A stretch of DNA of 64,000 nucleotides from positions 40,841-104,840 of the forward strand of contig NZ_JXJU01000009.1 of the NCBI RefSeq assembly GCF_002441655.1, written 5' to 3'. The stretch is from Lactococcus fujiensis JCM 16395 (GTDB taxonomy: Bacteria; Bacillota; Bacilli; Lactobacillales; Streptococcaceae). The notes beneath the pieces were generated by a model. That model was not told where the DNA came from. It was given only the letters and a program-made list of their open reading frames with translations, and searched no databases. The translations under genes were made by a program, and so were the position numbers. This document shows, one piece after another, positions 1 through 9,634 of the stretch (within the stretch, counting starts at the first letter, position 1; each line of letters begins with the position of its first letter).

Positions 1-1404
1 TTCTTCTTCATTTTCAGCTTCTTGTTCAAGAAGCATTTTGTCATATTTCCGAGCGAAAGGCAAATAAATCAAAATTGACTCTGTTAGTGCAACTATTTGA
101 AGGACTGCATATTGCCAACCCCCAATTAAGAAACCTGAAATAATTGGTGGCGTTGTCCATGGTGCAGCTACACCGTTCATTGGAGGAACGATGCCAAAAT
201 AGATTGCACCATAAACTGTTGCCGAAACCACGACAGGCACAAGGAAGAATGGAAGTGCTAAAACAGGGTTCATTACCATTGGTAGGCCAAATAAGAAGGG
301 TTCATTAATATTGAAAACTCCTGGTACCATTTCAACTTTACCAATTGATTTCATTTGTTGAGATTTTGCAAAGAACAGTGTGAAGACAATTAATCCAAAC
401 GTTATTCCTGAACCAGACAAGTTAATAAAATTATTATAAAACTCATTGGTAACGATATGTGCACCATTGGCCAGTGTTAATTTGTGTGCTTGATATAGGG
501 TTGCATTTGCTGCTGTATTAGGAATCAAAAATGCTGATGTAATTGCTCCCATGATGATTCCACCATGAACTCCAAAGAACCAGAAGAATGGTACAAGTAA
601 AGCAATTACGATAATACCACCGAATGAATCTCCAAGGCCTTGTAAAGGAACAGAGAGCCAGTGGTAGATAAATGTCACAAGATCAGTATGTCCTAATTTA
701 TTAAACAAGGCGTAGATTACTGTCGCTACAATGATGATGACCCCTGATGGAATCATGGATGTAAATTGATTAGCAACATTGGCTGGAACTTGTTCTGGAA
801 GCTTGATTTTCCAGCCCGCACGCATCATCGATGTGTAAGCCCAACCTGTCAGAATACCAATGACAATGGCTGCAATCATCCCTTGGCCACCTTGCCATGA
901 AAGGTTTAAGACTCCCGAAACTGGATTATTCAAGAAAACTTGCATGGCATCAGGCAATTTTTCAAATGCTGCTGTCGCTTGATTTCCAGTTAAATTACCA
1001 ATTCCAGATGCTTCTTTTCCTGTTGAAAGAGCAGCTGTAATTGGATTTGCAACAGATAACGATTGGACAATAAAGAATGCTGATAGAGAAGTTAACCCAG
1101 CTTGTAAAGCAACATCTCCGAATTCTGTCTCCTTAACATAAGAGTATCCAATTCCGATTGCAGCCCAAATGGCTAAAATCCCAAAAGACATATTGAATGC
1201 TTGGCTAAATACAGCAGACCAACCATTTACGGATAACCAATTTGCAACAGATGGAATCGGCAAATTTGATAAAATTAGGAAAATTGACCCAACGATAATG
1301 AATGGCATGGCATAAAGCATCCCATTCTTCAATGCTGTCACTGCCTTGGTGTTGACAAATTTCATCACCGGCGGTAACACTTTGTCATTTATGAAATGAT
1401 TCAT
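1..1404 (-). CDS. PTS EIIC, cellobiose/lactose family (3' end outside window)
   Basis: Membrane channel subunit of a phosphotransferase system, taking up and phosphorylating a beta-glucoside or diacetylchitobiose-type sugar. The 468 visible residues have many hydrophobic segments. They include the family's conserved FFGVHGG stretch and the NEPFLFGLPMVMNP loop, which carries the Asn-Glu-Pro of the sugar site. The start ATG at 1404 follows a strong GGAGGTC Shine-Dalgarno at 1411-1417. The end of the protein is cut by the window edge; it finishes in an acidic stretch with no stop yet. No EIIA or EIIB gene is visible, so it may use general EIIA/B partners (family knowledge, inference). The upstream RpiR gene and a palindrome before the promoter suggest specific control. 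The exact sugar cannot be told. Confidence 0.93.
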   Translation of the reverse strand, partial: MNHFINDKVLPPVMKFVNTKAVTALKNGMLYAMPFIIVGSIFLILSNLPIPSVANWLSVNGWSAVFSQAFNMSFGILAIWAAIGIGYSYVKETEFGDVALQAGLTSLSAFFIVQSLSVANPITAALSTGKEASGIGNLTGNQATAAFEKLPDAMQVFLNNPVSGVLNLSWQGGQGMIAAIVIGILTGWAYTSMMRAGWKIKLPEQVPANVANQFTSMIPSGVIIIVATVIYALFNKLGHTDLVTFIYHWLSVPLQGLGDSFGGIIVIALLVPFFWFFGVHGGIIMGAITSAFLIPNTAANATLYQAHKLTLANGAHIVTNEFYNNFINLSGSGITFGLIVFTLFFAKSQQMKSIGKVEMVPGVFNINEPFLFGLPMVMNPVLALPFFLVPVVVSATVYGAIYFGIVPPMNGVAAPWTTPPIISGFLIGGWQYAVLQIVALTESILIYLPFARKYDKMLLEQEAENEEE

Positions 1405-1496
1405 AAATAAGACCTCCATATAATAATAAATGTAGAGAAAATTCGCCAGGTCAAATCTTCTCAAAGACTGATAAATAATTATTTATAATATAATAA

Positions 1497-1520
1497 TACC
1501 CCATACAATAAATTTTGCAA
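1497..1520 (-). promoter_or_regulatory. Probable promoter of the PTS EIIC gene
   Basis: A minus-strand -35-like TTGCAA (1515-1520) is followed 16-17 bases later by TATTAT/ATTATT in an AT-rich run. It is the only good candidate between the regulator gene and the EIIC start. Spacing is approximate because several overlapping -10 choices exist. Confidence 0.5.
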
Positions 1521-1535
1521 GGGGTTTCTTAATTT

Positions 1536-1562
1536 TTGTAACAGGTTACAAGAATGGTTACA
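1536..1562. promoter_or_regulatory. Candidate operator of the RpiR-family regulator
   Basis: A perfect inverted repeat TTGTAAC-AG-GTTACAA (1536-1551) is followed by a third half site GTTACA (1557-1562). It sits about 16 bases upstream of the likely -35 box of the EIIC gene and directly downstream of the RpiR gene. That is the usual place for an activator or dual-function regulator. Binding by the neighbouring RpiR protein is inferred. Confidence 0.5.
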
Positions 1563-1583
1563 TCCTCAATGTGCAACTCAAGA

Positions 1584-2330
1584 TTATTCTTTATTTTCAG
1601 TCGCTTGATGTGCCAAAATTTCAAGTAAAGCTAGGACCGGGAGTTGCGTGGTCAAATTTTCCAAGGGATCATATTCGGAAAATTCTGTTTGGAAATTATA
1701 GGTCAAATTTACCGTTGATAATTTTGAAACGGTTGTATTTTCCTCATTCGTGATTGAAATAATTTTCGCCGTATCTTCCTCACGTAATTTCATCATCCGC
1801 TCAACAATTTTGTCCGTTTCTCCTGATGCAGATAAAATTATCGTGAGTAAATCAACAGCTCCTTTGCCTTTAATTGCCTGATATGGATCCGAAATAGAGT
1901 AACTTTCCAAGCCAATATTTGAAAAGTAACGCGCCCCGTACTCCGCTAATGCCCCCGAAGTTCCTAATCCAATAAAAACGATGTAACGTGCCGATTTTAT
2001 CAATTGAACTGCAGCTGACATTTTTTCTCCATATTTCGCTTCACTAATTGAGCGCAAAAATAAGTCTAGCTGAACCAGATTTTCATAATAATTGACCGGA
2101 ACCTCAGAAACTTGAGTATTATTTTTCAGGTAATATCGCAAATCAGCCCAGCCATGAAAACCTAATTTATTTGCCGTTCGCATGACCGTAGCCGTTGATA
2201 CATGGACTTTTTCAGCACAATCACGTACCGTTAAATTTTTGGCTTCCTCAAGATTGGACAAAATATAATTAAAAACAGAGCTTTCTAATTCATTCAACGT
2301 TCTTACTTTTTCAGGAATAAAATTAATCAT
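1584..2330 (-). CDS. RpiR/MurR-family transcriptional regulator
   Basis: A 248-residue DNA-binding sugar-phosphate sensor. The N-terminal helix-turn-helix (about residues 20-65) contains the VHVSTATVMRTANKLGF recognition region typical of RpiR proteins. The C-terminal SIS domain (about 110-230) has the FIGLGTSG and SASGET phosphosugar-binding motifs. It is followed, on the same strand, by the PTS EIIC gene about 180 bases away, separated by a palindrome and a promoter, so it probably controls that gene. Length is a little under the usual 280, because the SIS end is short. Whether it represses or activates cannot be read from the sequence. Confidence 0.9.
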   Translation of the reverse strand: MINFIPEKVRTLNELESSVFNYILSNLEEAKNLTVRDCAEKVHVSTATVMRTANKLGFHGWADLRYYLKNNTQVSEVPVNYYENLVQLDLFLRSISEAKYGEKMSAAVQLIKSARYIVFIGLGTSGALAEYGARYFSNIGLESYSISDPYQAIKGKGAVDLLTIILSASGETDKIVERMMKLREEDTAKIISITNEENTTVSKLSTVNLTYNFQTEFSEYDPLENLTTQLPVLALLEILAHQATENKE

Positions 2331-2357
2331 CAGACCACCTTTTCTAGTTTTATTGTA

Positions 2358-2390
2358 TCAAAAAAGTCTTGCCATGAGAGACAAAGACTT
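2358..2390 (-). terminator. Terminator after leuS
   Basis: On the minus strand the stem AAGTCTT...AAGACTT (2364-2370 with 2384-2390) is followed by a run of T. It lies directly after the leuS stop codon and before the regulator gene. Confidence 0.75.
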
Positions 2391-2397
2391 ATTTCAT

Positions 2398-4905
2398 TTA
2401 TTTTACAACAATGTTAACTAATTTATTCGGCACTGCAATAACTTTCACAATATCTCCCTTGATTTGGTCGGCAACAGCTTTTTGCCCGAGCTTAGCCAAT
2501 TCGTCACGCGAAATATCTTTTGCAATTTTAATTTTTGCCTTCAATTTTCCATTAACTTGAACAACTATTTCAACTTCTGACTCTACTAATTTTGCAGCAT
2601 CAAATGTTGGCCAAGTAACATATGAAATCCCCGCTGTTTGTCCTAATTTAACCCACAGTTCTTCAGCAATATGAGGAGCAAATGGGGCAAGCAATTGAAC
2701 AAATCCTTTCGCATATTCAAGAGGCAATTTGTCTACTTTATTTGAAGCATTCACGAAAATCATCAATTGTGAGATGGCTGTGTTGAAAAGCATATGCTCA
2801 AGTCGTTCTGTAACATTTTTAACTGTTTCGTGATATATTTTATCGAGTTTGCCATCATTTTCAGATACAACTTTTTCAGAATCAATCAAACGCACAACAC
2901 GATCCAAGAATTTACGCGCCCCTTCTAGTCCCTCTTCAGACCAAGCAATACTCGCATCAAGAGGTCCCATGAACATTTCATAAACACGTAAAGTATCTGC
3001 TCCATAGCGCTCGACAACATCATCTGGATTAACAACATTTTTGAGCGATTTAGACATCTTCGCTGGAGCTTGTTCTAATTCTTCACCTGTTTCGATGTTA
3101 AAGAATAAGCCATCACGTTTTTCAACTTTATCCGTTGCTACAAGCGCGCCACGGTGGTCACGATAGGATGTTCCCAAAATCATTCCTTGATTAAAAAGCT
3201 TTTGGAAAGGTTCTTTCGTAGGGACAATTCCTAAATCGTATAAGAATTTATGCCAGAAACGGGCATAAAGCAAATGAAGCACTGCATGCTCTGCTCCACC
3301 AACATAAATATCGACTGGTAGCCATTGTTTCAAGAGTTCAGGATCAGCAAGGGCCTTATCATTATGTGGGTCAATGTAACGAAGGTAGTACCAAGATGAA
3401 CCGGCCCATTGTGGCATGGTATTTGTTTCACGACGGCCTTTAACACCATCTTCACGTGTTACAGTAAGCCAATCTGTCAAATTCGCCAAAGGTGATTCTC
3501 CAGTGCCAGAAGGTTTGATGTCAGAGGTTACTGGTAAGACAAGTGGCAAATCACTTTCAGGAACAGCTGTTGAAGTCCCGTCTTCCCAATGAATAATTGG
3601 AATTGGTTCTCCCCAATAACGTTGGCGAGAGAAGAGCCAGTCGCGCAATTTATAAGTTACTTTTTTTGTTCCTACTTTATTTTCTTCAAGCCAATCAACC
3701 ATTTTTGCAATGGCCTCTGCTTTATTAAGGCCATCAAGGAAATCTGAGTTGATGTGGCGCCCATCTGCTGTAAATGGTTCTTTTTGAACATCGATCGCAG
3801 AACCTTGACCGTCTTCTCCTTCGAGGACTGGAATAATATTAAGATTGTAAACTTTCGCAAATTCCCAGTCACGCTCATCATGGGCAGGAACAGCCATAAT
3901 TGCACCATGCCCATAAGTTGCCAAAACATAATCGGCAATCCAAATTGGAACTTCTTTTCCGTTAACAGGGTTTATCGCATAAGAACCAGTCCAAACACCA
4001 GTCTTTTCTTTGGCCAGATCGGTACGAGCCAAGTCAGATTTAAGACTTGCTTGACGCTTATATTCGGCAACTGCATTTGCCTGTTCCGCAGTCGTAACTG
4101 CTTCAACCAAATCGTGCTCTGGCGCAAGAACACAGTAAGTTGCTCCAAAAAGAGTATCAGGACGAGTTGTGAAAACAGTAAATTCTTCATCTGATTGAGC
4201 AACTTTAAAAGTCACATCTGCACCAGTTGACTTACCAATCCAATTACGTTGCATTTCTTTGATTGATTCAGGCCAATCTAATTCATCTAAATCATCAAGC
4301 AATCGGTCAGCATATGCCGTTATTTTCAAAATCCATTGACGCATGGGTTTACGCACTACTGGATAGCCTCCACGTTCAGAAGTGCCGTCAGGTAGCACTT
4401 CTTCATTGGCAATTGCAGTCCCAAGCTCTTCAACCCAGTTGACCGGAACTTGAGCTTCATAGGCCAAGCCCTTTTCATACATTTTAGTAAAGATCCATTG
4501 CGTCCATTTGTAAAAATTAGGATCTGTTGTGTTAACTTCACGATCCCAATCATAAGAGAAACCAAGACTATTGATTTGACGTTTAAAATTGGCAATATTT
4601 TCCGCAGTGAACCCTGCTGGGTCATGCCCAGTACTCATGGCATAATTTTCAGCAGGCAAGCCGAACGCATCCCAGCCCATTGGATGCAAGACATTAAAAC
4701 CTTGTGCGCGTTTATAGCGCGAAAGGATATCTGTTGCTGTGTAGCCTTCTGGGTGGCCTACATGTAAGCCTGCACCTGAAGGGTAAGGAAACATATCTAG
4801 CGCATAAAACTTAGGACTATTTTTGTCTGTTTTGGTGCGGAAAGTTTCATTATCTGCCCAATATTTTTGCCATTTGGCTTCTATTTCTTGATGGTTATAT
4901 TCCAT
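2398..4905 (-). CDS. leuS: Leucyl-tRNA synthetase
   Basis: Class I aminoacyl-tRNA synthetase that charges tRNA-Leu in the cytoplasm. At 835 residues it has normal bacterial length. The HIGH-type signature is seen as GLHVGHPEG near residue 47, and the KMSKS loop as AKMSKSLKN near residue 617. Between them lies the CP1 editing domain with the TTRPDT motif (near 247). The start ATG at 4905 follows a GGAGAAG site. A minus-strand TATAAT at 4945-4950 is a possible -10 box, though its -35 is weak. I see no T-box leader: only about 70 non-coding bases separate it from the upstream terminator. Confidence 0.98.
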   Translation of the reverse strand: MEYNHQEIEAKWQKYWADNETFRTKTDKNSPKFYALDMFPYPSGAGLHVGHPEGYTATDILSRYKRAQGFNVLHPMGWDAFGLPAENYAMSTGHDPAGFTAENIANFKRQINSLGFSYDWDREVNTTDPNFYKWTQWIFTKMYEKGLAYEAQVPVNWVEELGTAIANEEVLPDGTSERGGYPVVRKPMRQWILKITAYADRLLDDLDELDWPESIKEMQRNWIGKSTGADVTFKVAQSDEEFTVFTTRPDTLFGATYCVLAPEHDLVEAVTTAEQANAVAEYKRQASLKSDLARTDLAKEKTGVWTGSYAINPVNGKEVPIWIADYVLATYGHGAIMAVPAHDERDWEFAKVYNLNIIPVLEGEDGQGSAIDVQKEPFTADGRHINSDFLDGLNKAEAIAKMVDWLEENKVGTKKVTYKLRDWLFSRQRYWGEPIPIIHWEDGTSTAVPESDLPLVLPVTSDIKPSGTGESPLANLTDWLTVTREDGVKGRRETNTMPQWAGSSWYYLRYIDPHNDKALADPELLKQWLPVDIYVGGAEHAVLHLLYARFWHKFLYDLGIVPTKEPFQKLFNQGMILGTSYRDHRGALVATDKVEKRDGLFFNIETGEELEQAPAKMSKSLKNVVNPDDVVERYGADTLRVYEMFMGPLDASIAWSEEGLEGARKFLDRVVRLIDSEKVVSENDGKLDKIYHETVKNVTERLEHMLFNTAISQLMIFVNASNKVDKLPLEYAKGFVQLLAPFAPHIAEELWVKLGQTAGISYVTWPTFDAAKLVESEVEIVVQVNGKLKAKIKIAKDISRDELAKLGQKAVADQIKGDIVKVIAVPNKLVNIVVK

Positions 4906-4954
4906 AACTTCTCCAACATTTTCTGAATTATTGTGAATATTATTATTATAGCAG

Positions 4955-4981
4955 AAAAATCCGTGCTTGGCTCGGATTTTT
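4955..4981 (-). terminator. Terminator of the HTH_30 regulator gene
   Basis: A 9-base perfect stem, AAAAATCCG and CGGATTTTT (4955-4963 with 4973-4981), with a nine-base loop. It is symmetric, so it could work both ways, but only the minus-strand gene ends here. It also places leuS under its own promoter. Confidence 0.85.
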
Positions 4982-4988
4982 ATAGGCT

Positions 4989-5672
4989 CTAAAGCAAATT
5001 ATAAGCGAGAATTAAATCACTTCCCATAAGCTGCAGACCATATTTCTGCTCGAATTTTTTAATTTTATTTAATAAGGTATTTCGATGAACATATAATAGT
5101 TTTGCTGCTTGAGCTTGGTTACCAGAGGTTTGATAGAGGCTCTTAACTAAGTGCTGGTCTTCAATATTTTCTTTTAGACGATACTGGATTTTTTTTAACA
5201 TTGGACTCGAATGAACTTTCAAACTTTTAGAAATCAGCATTTCACTATAAGATTGACCCTGTTCAAAAGCCATTTTTTCTTCAAAATAGAGTGATTTAAG
5301 GTCATCACGTTCAACAAAGAAGCCCACATATGCATGAATGTGCTCGCCGGTATCTTGGCTCAGCGTTTTCAACACATCAAAAAGCTCTGATTTGGTCAGA
5401 TTTTCCCCTGAAAATTGCTCGATTACCAACTGTTCTTCCTGATTAACCCTAATCAAGTCTGGTAACAATAATTTTAGTGTTGTTGATAATTCTAAAAAAC
5501 TATTGCTCTTAAATTGAATAATTCGGTAAATGCCATTTCCCAAAGTATGAAAATCCATTTCTTGTTGCTCATTATTCAAAAGCGCAAGCATCTGCTGCTC
5601 CCTTTGGGTTAAATTTACTTTATCGACATGTTCATATAGGCGGCGTATTGCTCGAATTTGTTCTTTTTCCAT
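4989..5672 (-). CDS. PucR/CdaR-type helix-turn-helix (HTH_30) protein
   Basis: A 227-residue protein whose last 60 residues form a PucR C-terminal helix-turn-helix: [20 protein letters not shown], followed by [10 protein letters not shown]. The N-terminal 160 residues are leucine-rich and resemble no enzyme I recognise. Related 'leucine-rich' regulators occur in streptococci and lactococci, but their targets are not something I can name. It lies downstream of prs, separated by a short hairpin that may act as an attenuator, so partial co-transcription with prs is possible. The function assignment rests on the HTH only. Confidence 0.75.
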   Translation of the reverse strand: MEKEQIRAIRRLYEHVDKVNLTQREQQMLALLNNEQQEMDFHTLGNGIYRIIQFKSNSFLELSTTLKLLLPDLIRVNQEEQLVIEQFSGENLTKSELFDVLKTLSQDTGEHIHAYVGFFVERDDLKSLYFEEKMAFEQGQSYSEMLISKSLKVHSSPMLKKIQYRLKENIEDQHLVKSLYQTSGNQAQAAKLLYVHRNTLLNKIKKFEQKYGLQLMGSDLILAYNLL

Positions 5673-5677
5673 ATTTT

Positions 5678-5700
5678 TAAAAAAGCGACCAGCGGCCGCT
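5678..5700 (-). terminator. Hairpin with T-run after prs (terminator or attenuator)
   Basis: On the minus strand a six-pair stem (AGCGGC with GTCGCT, one G-T pair, loop CGCTG) is followed by six T. It sits between prs and the HTH_30 gene, only about 25 bases before the latter's ATG, so it probably lowers transcription into that gene. It includes a GCGGCCGC octamer, rare in this AT-rich DNA. Confidence 0.6.
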
Positions 5701-5707
5701 CGAATAC

Positions 5708-6682
5708 TTAGATATTTTCAGATGGACGACGTAATTCATAAAGTGGTGACAAGGGACGTTTTTCATGAATACGAATAATGGCATCTGCGAGCAAATTAGC
5801 GATTGATAATTGAACAATCTTATCGCTCTTACGTTCTTCTGGAATTTGAATTGTATCTAAAACGACAAGTTTTGTAATTGCAGATTTTTCGATACGTTCA
5901 ATTGCAGGTCCTGAAAGTACGGCATGAGTACATGAGGCATAGACTTCTGTCGCCCCTAATTCCTTGAGTGCGTTAGCAGCTAAAGTAATTGTACCAGCTG
6001 TATCAATCATATCGTCAATCAAAATACATTTCTTGCCTTTAACATCACCAATAATATTCATAATTTCGGCTACATTTGCGCGTGGACGACGTTTATCAAT
6101 AATCGCAAGAGGTGTCTTCAAGAAAGATGCCAATTTACGAGCACGGCCAACCCCACCGTGGTCAGGAGAAACAACAACCACATCATCACCAGTTGCAACG
6201 AAATTACGTTTGAAATATTCAGCAATTAAAGGCGAACCCATCAAATGATCAACAGGGATATTAAAGAACCCTTGAATTTGAGGCGCATGGAGGTCAAAAG
6301 TAATTAAACGGTCAGCACCGGCAATTTGAATCATGTTTGCCACAAGTTTTGATGTTATTGGTTCACGTGCGCGGGCCTTACGGTCTTGACGAGCATAGCC
6401 ATAATAAGGCATCACAATGTTAATTGAGGCAGCACTAGCGCGACGTAGAGTATCCATCATAATTAACAATTCCATTAAATTTTCATTCACTGGTGCACTT
6501 GTTGATTGTAGAACGAATACATGTTCTCCGCGGACACTTTCATCAATATGTATTTCTGTTTCGCCATCAGAATAAGTTCTAATGGTCGCTTTCCCAAGCT
6601 CAATTCCAATTTCCTTAGCAACTTTTTTTGCTAATTCTTGATTGGAAGAGAGCGCAAACAACTTCAAATTTGAATACGACAT
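5708..6682 (-). CDS. prs: Ribose-phosphate pyrophosphokinase (PRPP synthetase)
   Basis: Makes 5-phosphoribosyl 1-diphosphate from ribose 5-phosphate and ATP, feeding purine, pyrimidine, histidine, tryptophan and NAD synthesis. The 324-residue length is standard for class I. Visible motifs are the flexible ATP loop YARQDRK, the HAPQIQGFF metal-binding region and the PRPP-binding loop [12 protein letters not shown] promoter lies at 6718-6746 and an AAAGG site precedes the ATG. A weak terminator hairpin separates it from the downstream regulator gene. Confidence 0.97.
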   Translation of the reverse strand: MSYSNLKLFALSSNQELAKKVAKEIGIELGKATIRTYSDGETEIHIDESVRGEHVFVLQSTSAPVNENLMELLIMMDTLRRASAASINIVMPYYGYARQDRKARAREPITSKLVANMIQIAGADRLITFDLHAPQIQGFFNIPVDHLMGSPLIAEYFKRNFVATGDDVVVVSPDHGGVGRARKLASFLKTPLAIIDKRRPRANVAEIMNIIGDVKGKKCILIDDMIDTAGTITLAANALKELGATEVYASCTHAVLSGPAIERIEKSAITKLVVLDTIQIPEERKSDKIVQLSIANLLADAIIRIHEKRPLSPLYELRRPSENI

Positions 6683-6717
6683 GAAGGGCCTTTCTTTAAT
6701 TCCAAATAGATATTTCT

Positions 6718-6746
6718 ATTTTACCTTAAAAATGCTATTTTTTCAA
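6718..6746 (-). promoter_or_regulatory. prs promoter
   Basis: Minus-strand TTGAAA (6741-6746), a 17-base spacer and TAAAAT (6718-6723), located about 40 bases before the prs start codon. Confidence 0.7.
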
Positions 6747-6820
6747 ACCTTCTTCACCCTCGTATTGAAAACGTAACTTTTGTAAAGATTATCAATTTTT
6801 CAAAACGTTGTGTAAAAAAC

Positions 6821-6900
6821 AAAAAAAGAGCACATAAGCCTCATACTTAGTGCTGCTACCGTCAGGTCCTGACACGCTTCGTAAGGGACTTATTGCTCCA
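6821..6900 (-). ncRNA. ffs: Small SRP RNA (4.5S / scRNA type)
   Basis: RNA of the signal recognition particle, about 78 bases, which binds Ffh and helps target membrane proteins. On the minus strand the conserved domain IV element reads GTCAGGACCTGACGGTAGCAGCAC, shown here in two parts: GTCAGGACCTGACG and GTAGCAGCAC. The ends pair with each other (GAGCA...TAAG against CTTA...TGCTC), and a run of seven T at 6821-6827 terminates it. It lies directly downstream of tadA on the same strand, the usual position of this gene in lactococci and streptococci. The 5' end near 6898 is inferred from the pairing. Confidence 0.93.
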
Positions 6901-6908
6901 TAAAATAA

Positions 6909-7415
6909 TTATATCATATTTTTTTTCTTTTTCAACTTTTTACGGCGCTCACGGAAAAATTGTTGCATGATATCAGCGCATTCCCCTTCAAGAATTCCAG
7001 ATTCAACTTGGACTTGATGGTTCAATCGTTCATCTTCAAGAATATGGTACAAACTGACCGTTCCGCCAAATTTTGGATTTGTTGCCCCAAAATAAACATG
7101 TGAAAGACGGGCCAGGCCAATCGCACCTGCACACATGACACAAGGTTCAATCGTAACAAAGAGTGAGCAATCAATCAGACGCCAATTTCCGACAACTTCA
7201 TTGGCTATCTCGATGGCACAAATTTCCGCATGGTGGGTTGCTTTTTCATCTAGTTCTCGACGGTTAAATGATCGCGCGATGATTTTTTTATCTTTAACAA
7301 TGACGACACCAATAGGGACTTCTTCATTGCTTGCTGCTTTATTGGCCTCTTTCAAGGCCTCTTTCATATAAAACTCTTTTTCTTCTTGGGTAAACTCTTG
7401 CATCAAAGTTGCCAT
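6909..7415 (-). CDS. tadA: tRNA-specific adenosine deaminase
   Basis: Converts adenosine-34 of tRNA-Arg(ACG) to inosine. The 168-residue protein shows the zinc and proton-shuttle motif HAE (His62, Glu64) and the paired zinc cysteines PCVMC (Cys92, Cys95) of the cytidine deaminase fold. The tail is very lysine-rich. The reading frame starts 13 bases inside the metallo-hydrolase gene above it, which indicates co-transcription; a second ATG at residue 5 falls on the last base of that gene, and neither start has a clear Shine-Dalgarno. The SRP RNA gene follows a few bases after its stop. Confidence 0.96.
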   Translation of the reverse strand: MATLMQEFTQEEKEFYMKEALKEANKAASNEEVPIGVVIVKDKKIIARSFNRRELDEKATHHAEICAIEIANEVVGNWRLIDCSLFVTIEPCVMCAGAIGLARLSHVYFGATNPKFGGTVSLYHILEDERLNHQVQVESGILEGECADIMQQFFRERRKKLKKKKNMI

Positions 7416-8152
7416 TTCTGGTGTGGTTGGGCCAATTCCACTGGAACTGTTTGCGCAGCATTTTGTGCCTCTTCTCGAAGCGTATTTAGGTCTCCAAATT
7501 GAGGCAAGTGGGTCAAAATCAGTTTTTTAACCCCTGCGGCCTTTGCAATTTCACCTGCCTCAACTGACGAAAGGTGATTAGGCATTCTGTGTTTTTCCTT
7601 GAAAAAATAAACGTCAGCCAAAAGAACATCCGCGCCTTTGGAAAAATTTATCAAATCATCAAAGTACCCTGTATCTCCAGTATAAACGAGGATTTGTCCC
7701 GTTCGTCGTTCAACAATTCTCATCGCGTAATTAATGACAGGATGAACCATTTTTAAGAAAGTGATATCAAATGGCCCCATTTTCAAACCTTTTTCGACAT
7801 CATAAGCGCGCCCTTCAGACACCCCGTCTAATGTCAATTTGGCAAATTCATTTTTATTTTCGGCATGGGCATAAATGGGCAGAAGCATGCCATCCCAGCC
7901 CTCTTGTCCAATCGGGAAAAGCTGTCTGTACTGACGTAAGGCACCCAGATCAGCGATATGATCCTCATGATAATGACTTAATATAACTGCATCCAATTGC
8001 GTGGGTTGCAATTCATGCTCAAGCTCGGTCACGGCACGTGAACCGCAATCGATTAGAAGATTATAGCCAGATTTACTTTGCAATAAATAACTCGTTGTCC
8101 CTGCATCTCGGGTGGGATAACCGCCCCAAACACCCAAAGCTGTTAATTTCAT
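7403..8152 (-). CDS. Metallo-beta-lactamase fold hydrolase (RNase Z/phosphodiesterase-like)
   Basis: A 249-residue cytoplasmic metallo-hydrolase. It has the HYHEDHIADL metal-binding motif (family form HxHxDH, here with Tyr-His-Glu-Asp-His near residues 60-64), a YTGDTGYFD block and the LTHLPQFGD histidine near the end. This pattern matches the RNase Z-like COG1234 group often annotated only as MBL-fold hydrolase. The substrate is not known from sequence. The ATG at 8152 follows GGAGGCGAG. It overlaps tadA by 13 bases, so the two form one transcript. Confidence 0.88.
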   Translation of the reverse strand: MKLTALGVWGGYPTRDAGTTSYLLQSKSGYNLLIDCGSRAVTELEHELQPTQLDAVILSHYHEDHIADLGALRQYRQLFPIGQEGWDGMLLPIYAHAENKNEFAKLTLDGVSEGRAYDVEKGLKMGPFDITFLKMVHPVINYAMRIVERRTGQILVYTGDTGYFDDLINFSKGADVLLADVYFFKEKHRMPNHLSSVEAGEIAKAAGVKKLILTHLPQFGDLNTLREEAQNAAQTVPVELAQPHQKWQL

Positions 8153-8242
8153 TTCTCGCCTCCTCTGTATTTTTCTTAATTAATTATAACAAATTATAGA
8201 CTGTTTTTGCACTATTGCCACTGCTTCAGCGTGGAGAGTAAC

Positions 8243-8270
8243 AAAAAAGCTCATGAAAACATGAGCTCTC
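8243..8270 (-). terminator. Terminator of the YoaK-family gene
   Basis: Stem GAGCTCATG / CATGAGCTT around a TTTT loop with a T-run on the minus strand, directly after the stop codon at 8275. Confidence 0.85.
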
Positions 8271-8274
8271 AAAC

Positions 8275-8949
8275 TTAAATATTTTCTGTCCGGTAAATGA
8301 CAAAAACGATAAAATAAATCACACAAACACCCAATAGTGTCCAGACACCAAAAATATTACCTAGAACAGTGGCTAAAAATGCACCGATAAAGAAAGTCGG
8401 AATGATTGCTCCCAGAACGCGAACGGCGTGCAGGTATTTTTTATCTTTGGTTAAAAACCATTGAGCTAAACTGACAGAAAAGTTCTTGATGTTACCTGTT
8501 GTGAAAACTGAGGTATAACCTAATCCATGTGCACGATTAAAAGTATCAAATTGGATTGCCATAAAAAATGATAGAATTCCAACAAAAATTGAATTTGGTA
8601 TTCTTAAAAAAGTATCATACATACTTCCATACAAGACAGCAAATACTGTCAATCCGACCAATTGAACACTCAGCATATATAGGGCGTCAAACTTCCCTCT
8701 TTTAACTAAATAATTAGAGTAAAAAACTTTAAAAATGACTCCAGCCATAAAAAAGAAGATGGGAATTGCAAAATCCCAAAATTTTACAATGTTACCTTGA
8801 GCTAAGTAAATACCGGCTTGCATGACGTTTCCTGTTTGTGCACCCGCAAATCGTTCATCATAATGAAAAAAAGTGTACCCGTCCATAAAGCCAGAACTCA
8901 TCGCCATTAATAAGGCCACACGTAATTTCTCACGTACTTCTGTCTTCAA
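8275..8949 (-). CDS. YoaK/DUF1275 family membrane protein
   Basis: A 224-residue integral membrane protein with about six hydrophobic segments. The family hallmarks are MSSGFMDGYTFF near the N-terminus, QTGNVMQ in the first loop and the repeated FTTGNIKN near the middle. DUF1275 proteins are widespread and their transported substrate, if any, is unknown. Translation starts at TTG (8949), supported by a strong GGAGGGG site six bases upstream. It is flanked by terminators and so stands alone. Confidence 0.85.
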   Translation of the reverse strand: MKTEVREKLRVALLMAMSSGFMDGYTFFHYDERFAGAQTGNVMQAGIYLAQGNIVKFWDFAIPIFFFMAGVIFKVFYSNYLVKRGKFDALYMLSVQLVGLTVFAVLYGSMYDTFLRIPNSIFVGILSFFMAIQFDTFNRAHGLGYTSVFTTGNIKNFSVSLAQWFLTKDKKYLHAVRVLGAIIPTFFIGAFLATVLGNIFGVWTLLGVCVIYFIVFVIYRTENI

Positions 8950-9023
8950 TATATCCCCTCCTCCGGAATCCTTTCCTTTATTATATCAAAATTTAACAAT
9001 CCTTGACCTGATATGAATGAAAA

Positions 9024-9046
9024 TAAAAAAGCAGACACTCTGCTTT
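9024..9046 (-). terminator. Terminator overlapping a stop codon
   Basis: Stem AAGCAGA / TCTGCTT (9029-9035 with 9039-9045) and six T on the minus strand. The hairpin begins on the base after the TGA stop of the upstream 160-residue gene. Confidence 0.85.
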
Positions 9047-9528
9047 CATAACCATTCTTTCTTCAAAGTAAAGAAACTTCCACGGATTTCACCAGCTAAT
9101 TTGGAACGTTGACGTGCAAATTTGAATTTGCCCTCAAGTTCGGTTGGTACCTCCATCCCTAAAGACAACTTAATACCAACAGCACGCTTAGGCTTCTTCC
9201 CTTCTTGAAGAGCCATTTTTTCATACAGGACATTAAGGACCATGCCATTTTCATAGTAAAACTCTGGCCAATAAAGTTGCTCATCTTCATAAACAGCAAC
9301 TTCTAAAATTGGTGAAGAAAAAACTAATTCACGTTCTTCCAGCAAAATCTTATTAAGCCAGTCGATCTCCTTTTTCATTTCATCAGCAGGGTAGGTGAGA
9401 TATTCAAATTTGTACTTATTCCAAAAATACCTTGCTTCATTTGCACGTAATCCTGCAAGATTTTCAGCATTTGGTGAGCTTTCTAAACCGGTTGTTTCAA
9501 CATTTTTAAAATTAACTTGATATGCCAT
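9046..9528 (-). CDS. Conserved hypothetical protein, 160 residues
   Basis: I do not recognise this protein. It is soluble, rich in Glu, Lys and aromatic residues, with no signal peptide or membrane segment. The middle (residues 60-105) is acidic and Tyr-rich; the end is basic (FKFARQRSKLAGEIRG). The coding frame is intact, starts with ATG after a TTTCCTC/GAGGAAAA site and has its own terminator. It is transcribed away from the zinc-ribbon gene at 9697, with a shared 170-base AT-rich divergent region. Confidence 0.7.
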   Translation of the reverse strand: MAYQVNFKNVETTGLESSPNAENLAGLRANEARYFWNKYKFEYLTYPADEMKKEIDWLNKILLEERELVFSSPILEVAVYEDEQLYWPEFYYENGMVLNVLYEKMALQEGKKPKRAVGIKLSLGMEVPTELEGKFKFARQRSKLAGEIRGSFFTLKKEWL

Positions 9529-9634
9529 ATAATTTTCCTCATTTTTTATCTTTTATCTTTTATTTTTAATCATTATATCATTTTTCCAAAAAAGTGAACA
9601 TTTGAACTATTTTTTACTAAATTAATGGATATGG

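Noticed and set aside
3754..4194. Open frames of 60-146 codons antisense to leuS, atpD, aroC and other genes
   Set aside because: They lie wholly opposite strongly conserved genes and show no ribosome sites or protein-like composition.
4906..4988. T-box leader of leuS
   Set aside because: Only about 70 bases lie between the upstream terminator and the start, too short for a T-box, and no T-box sequence is seen.
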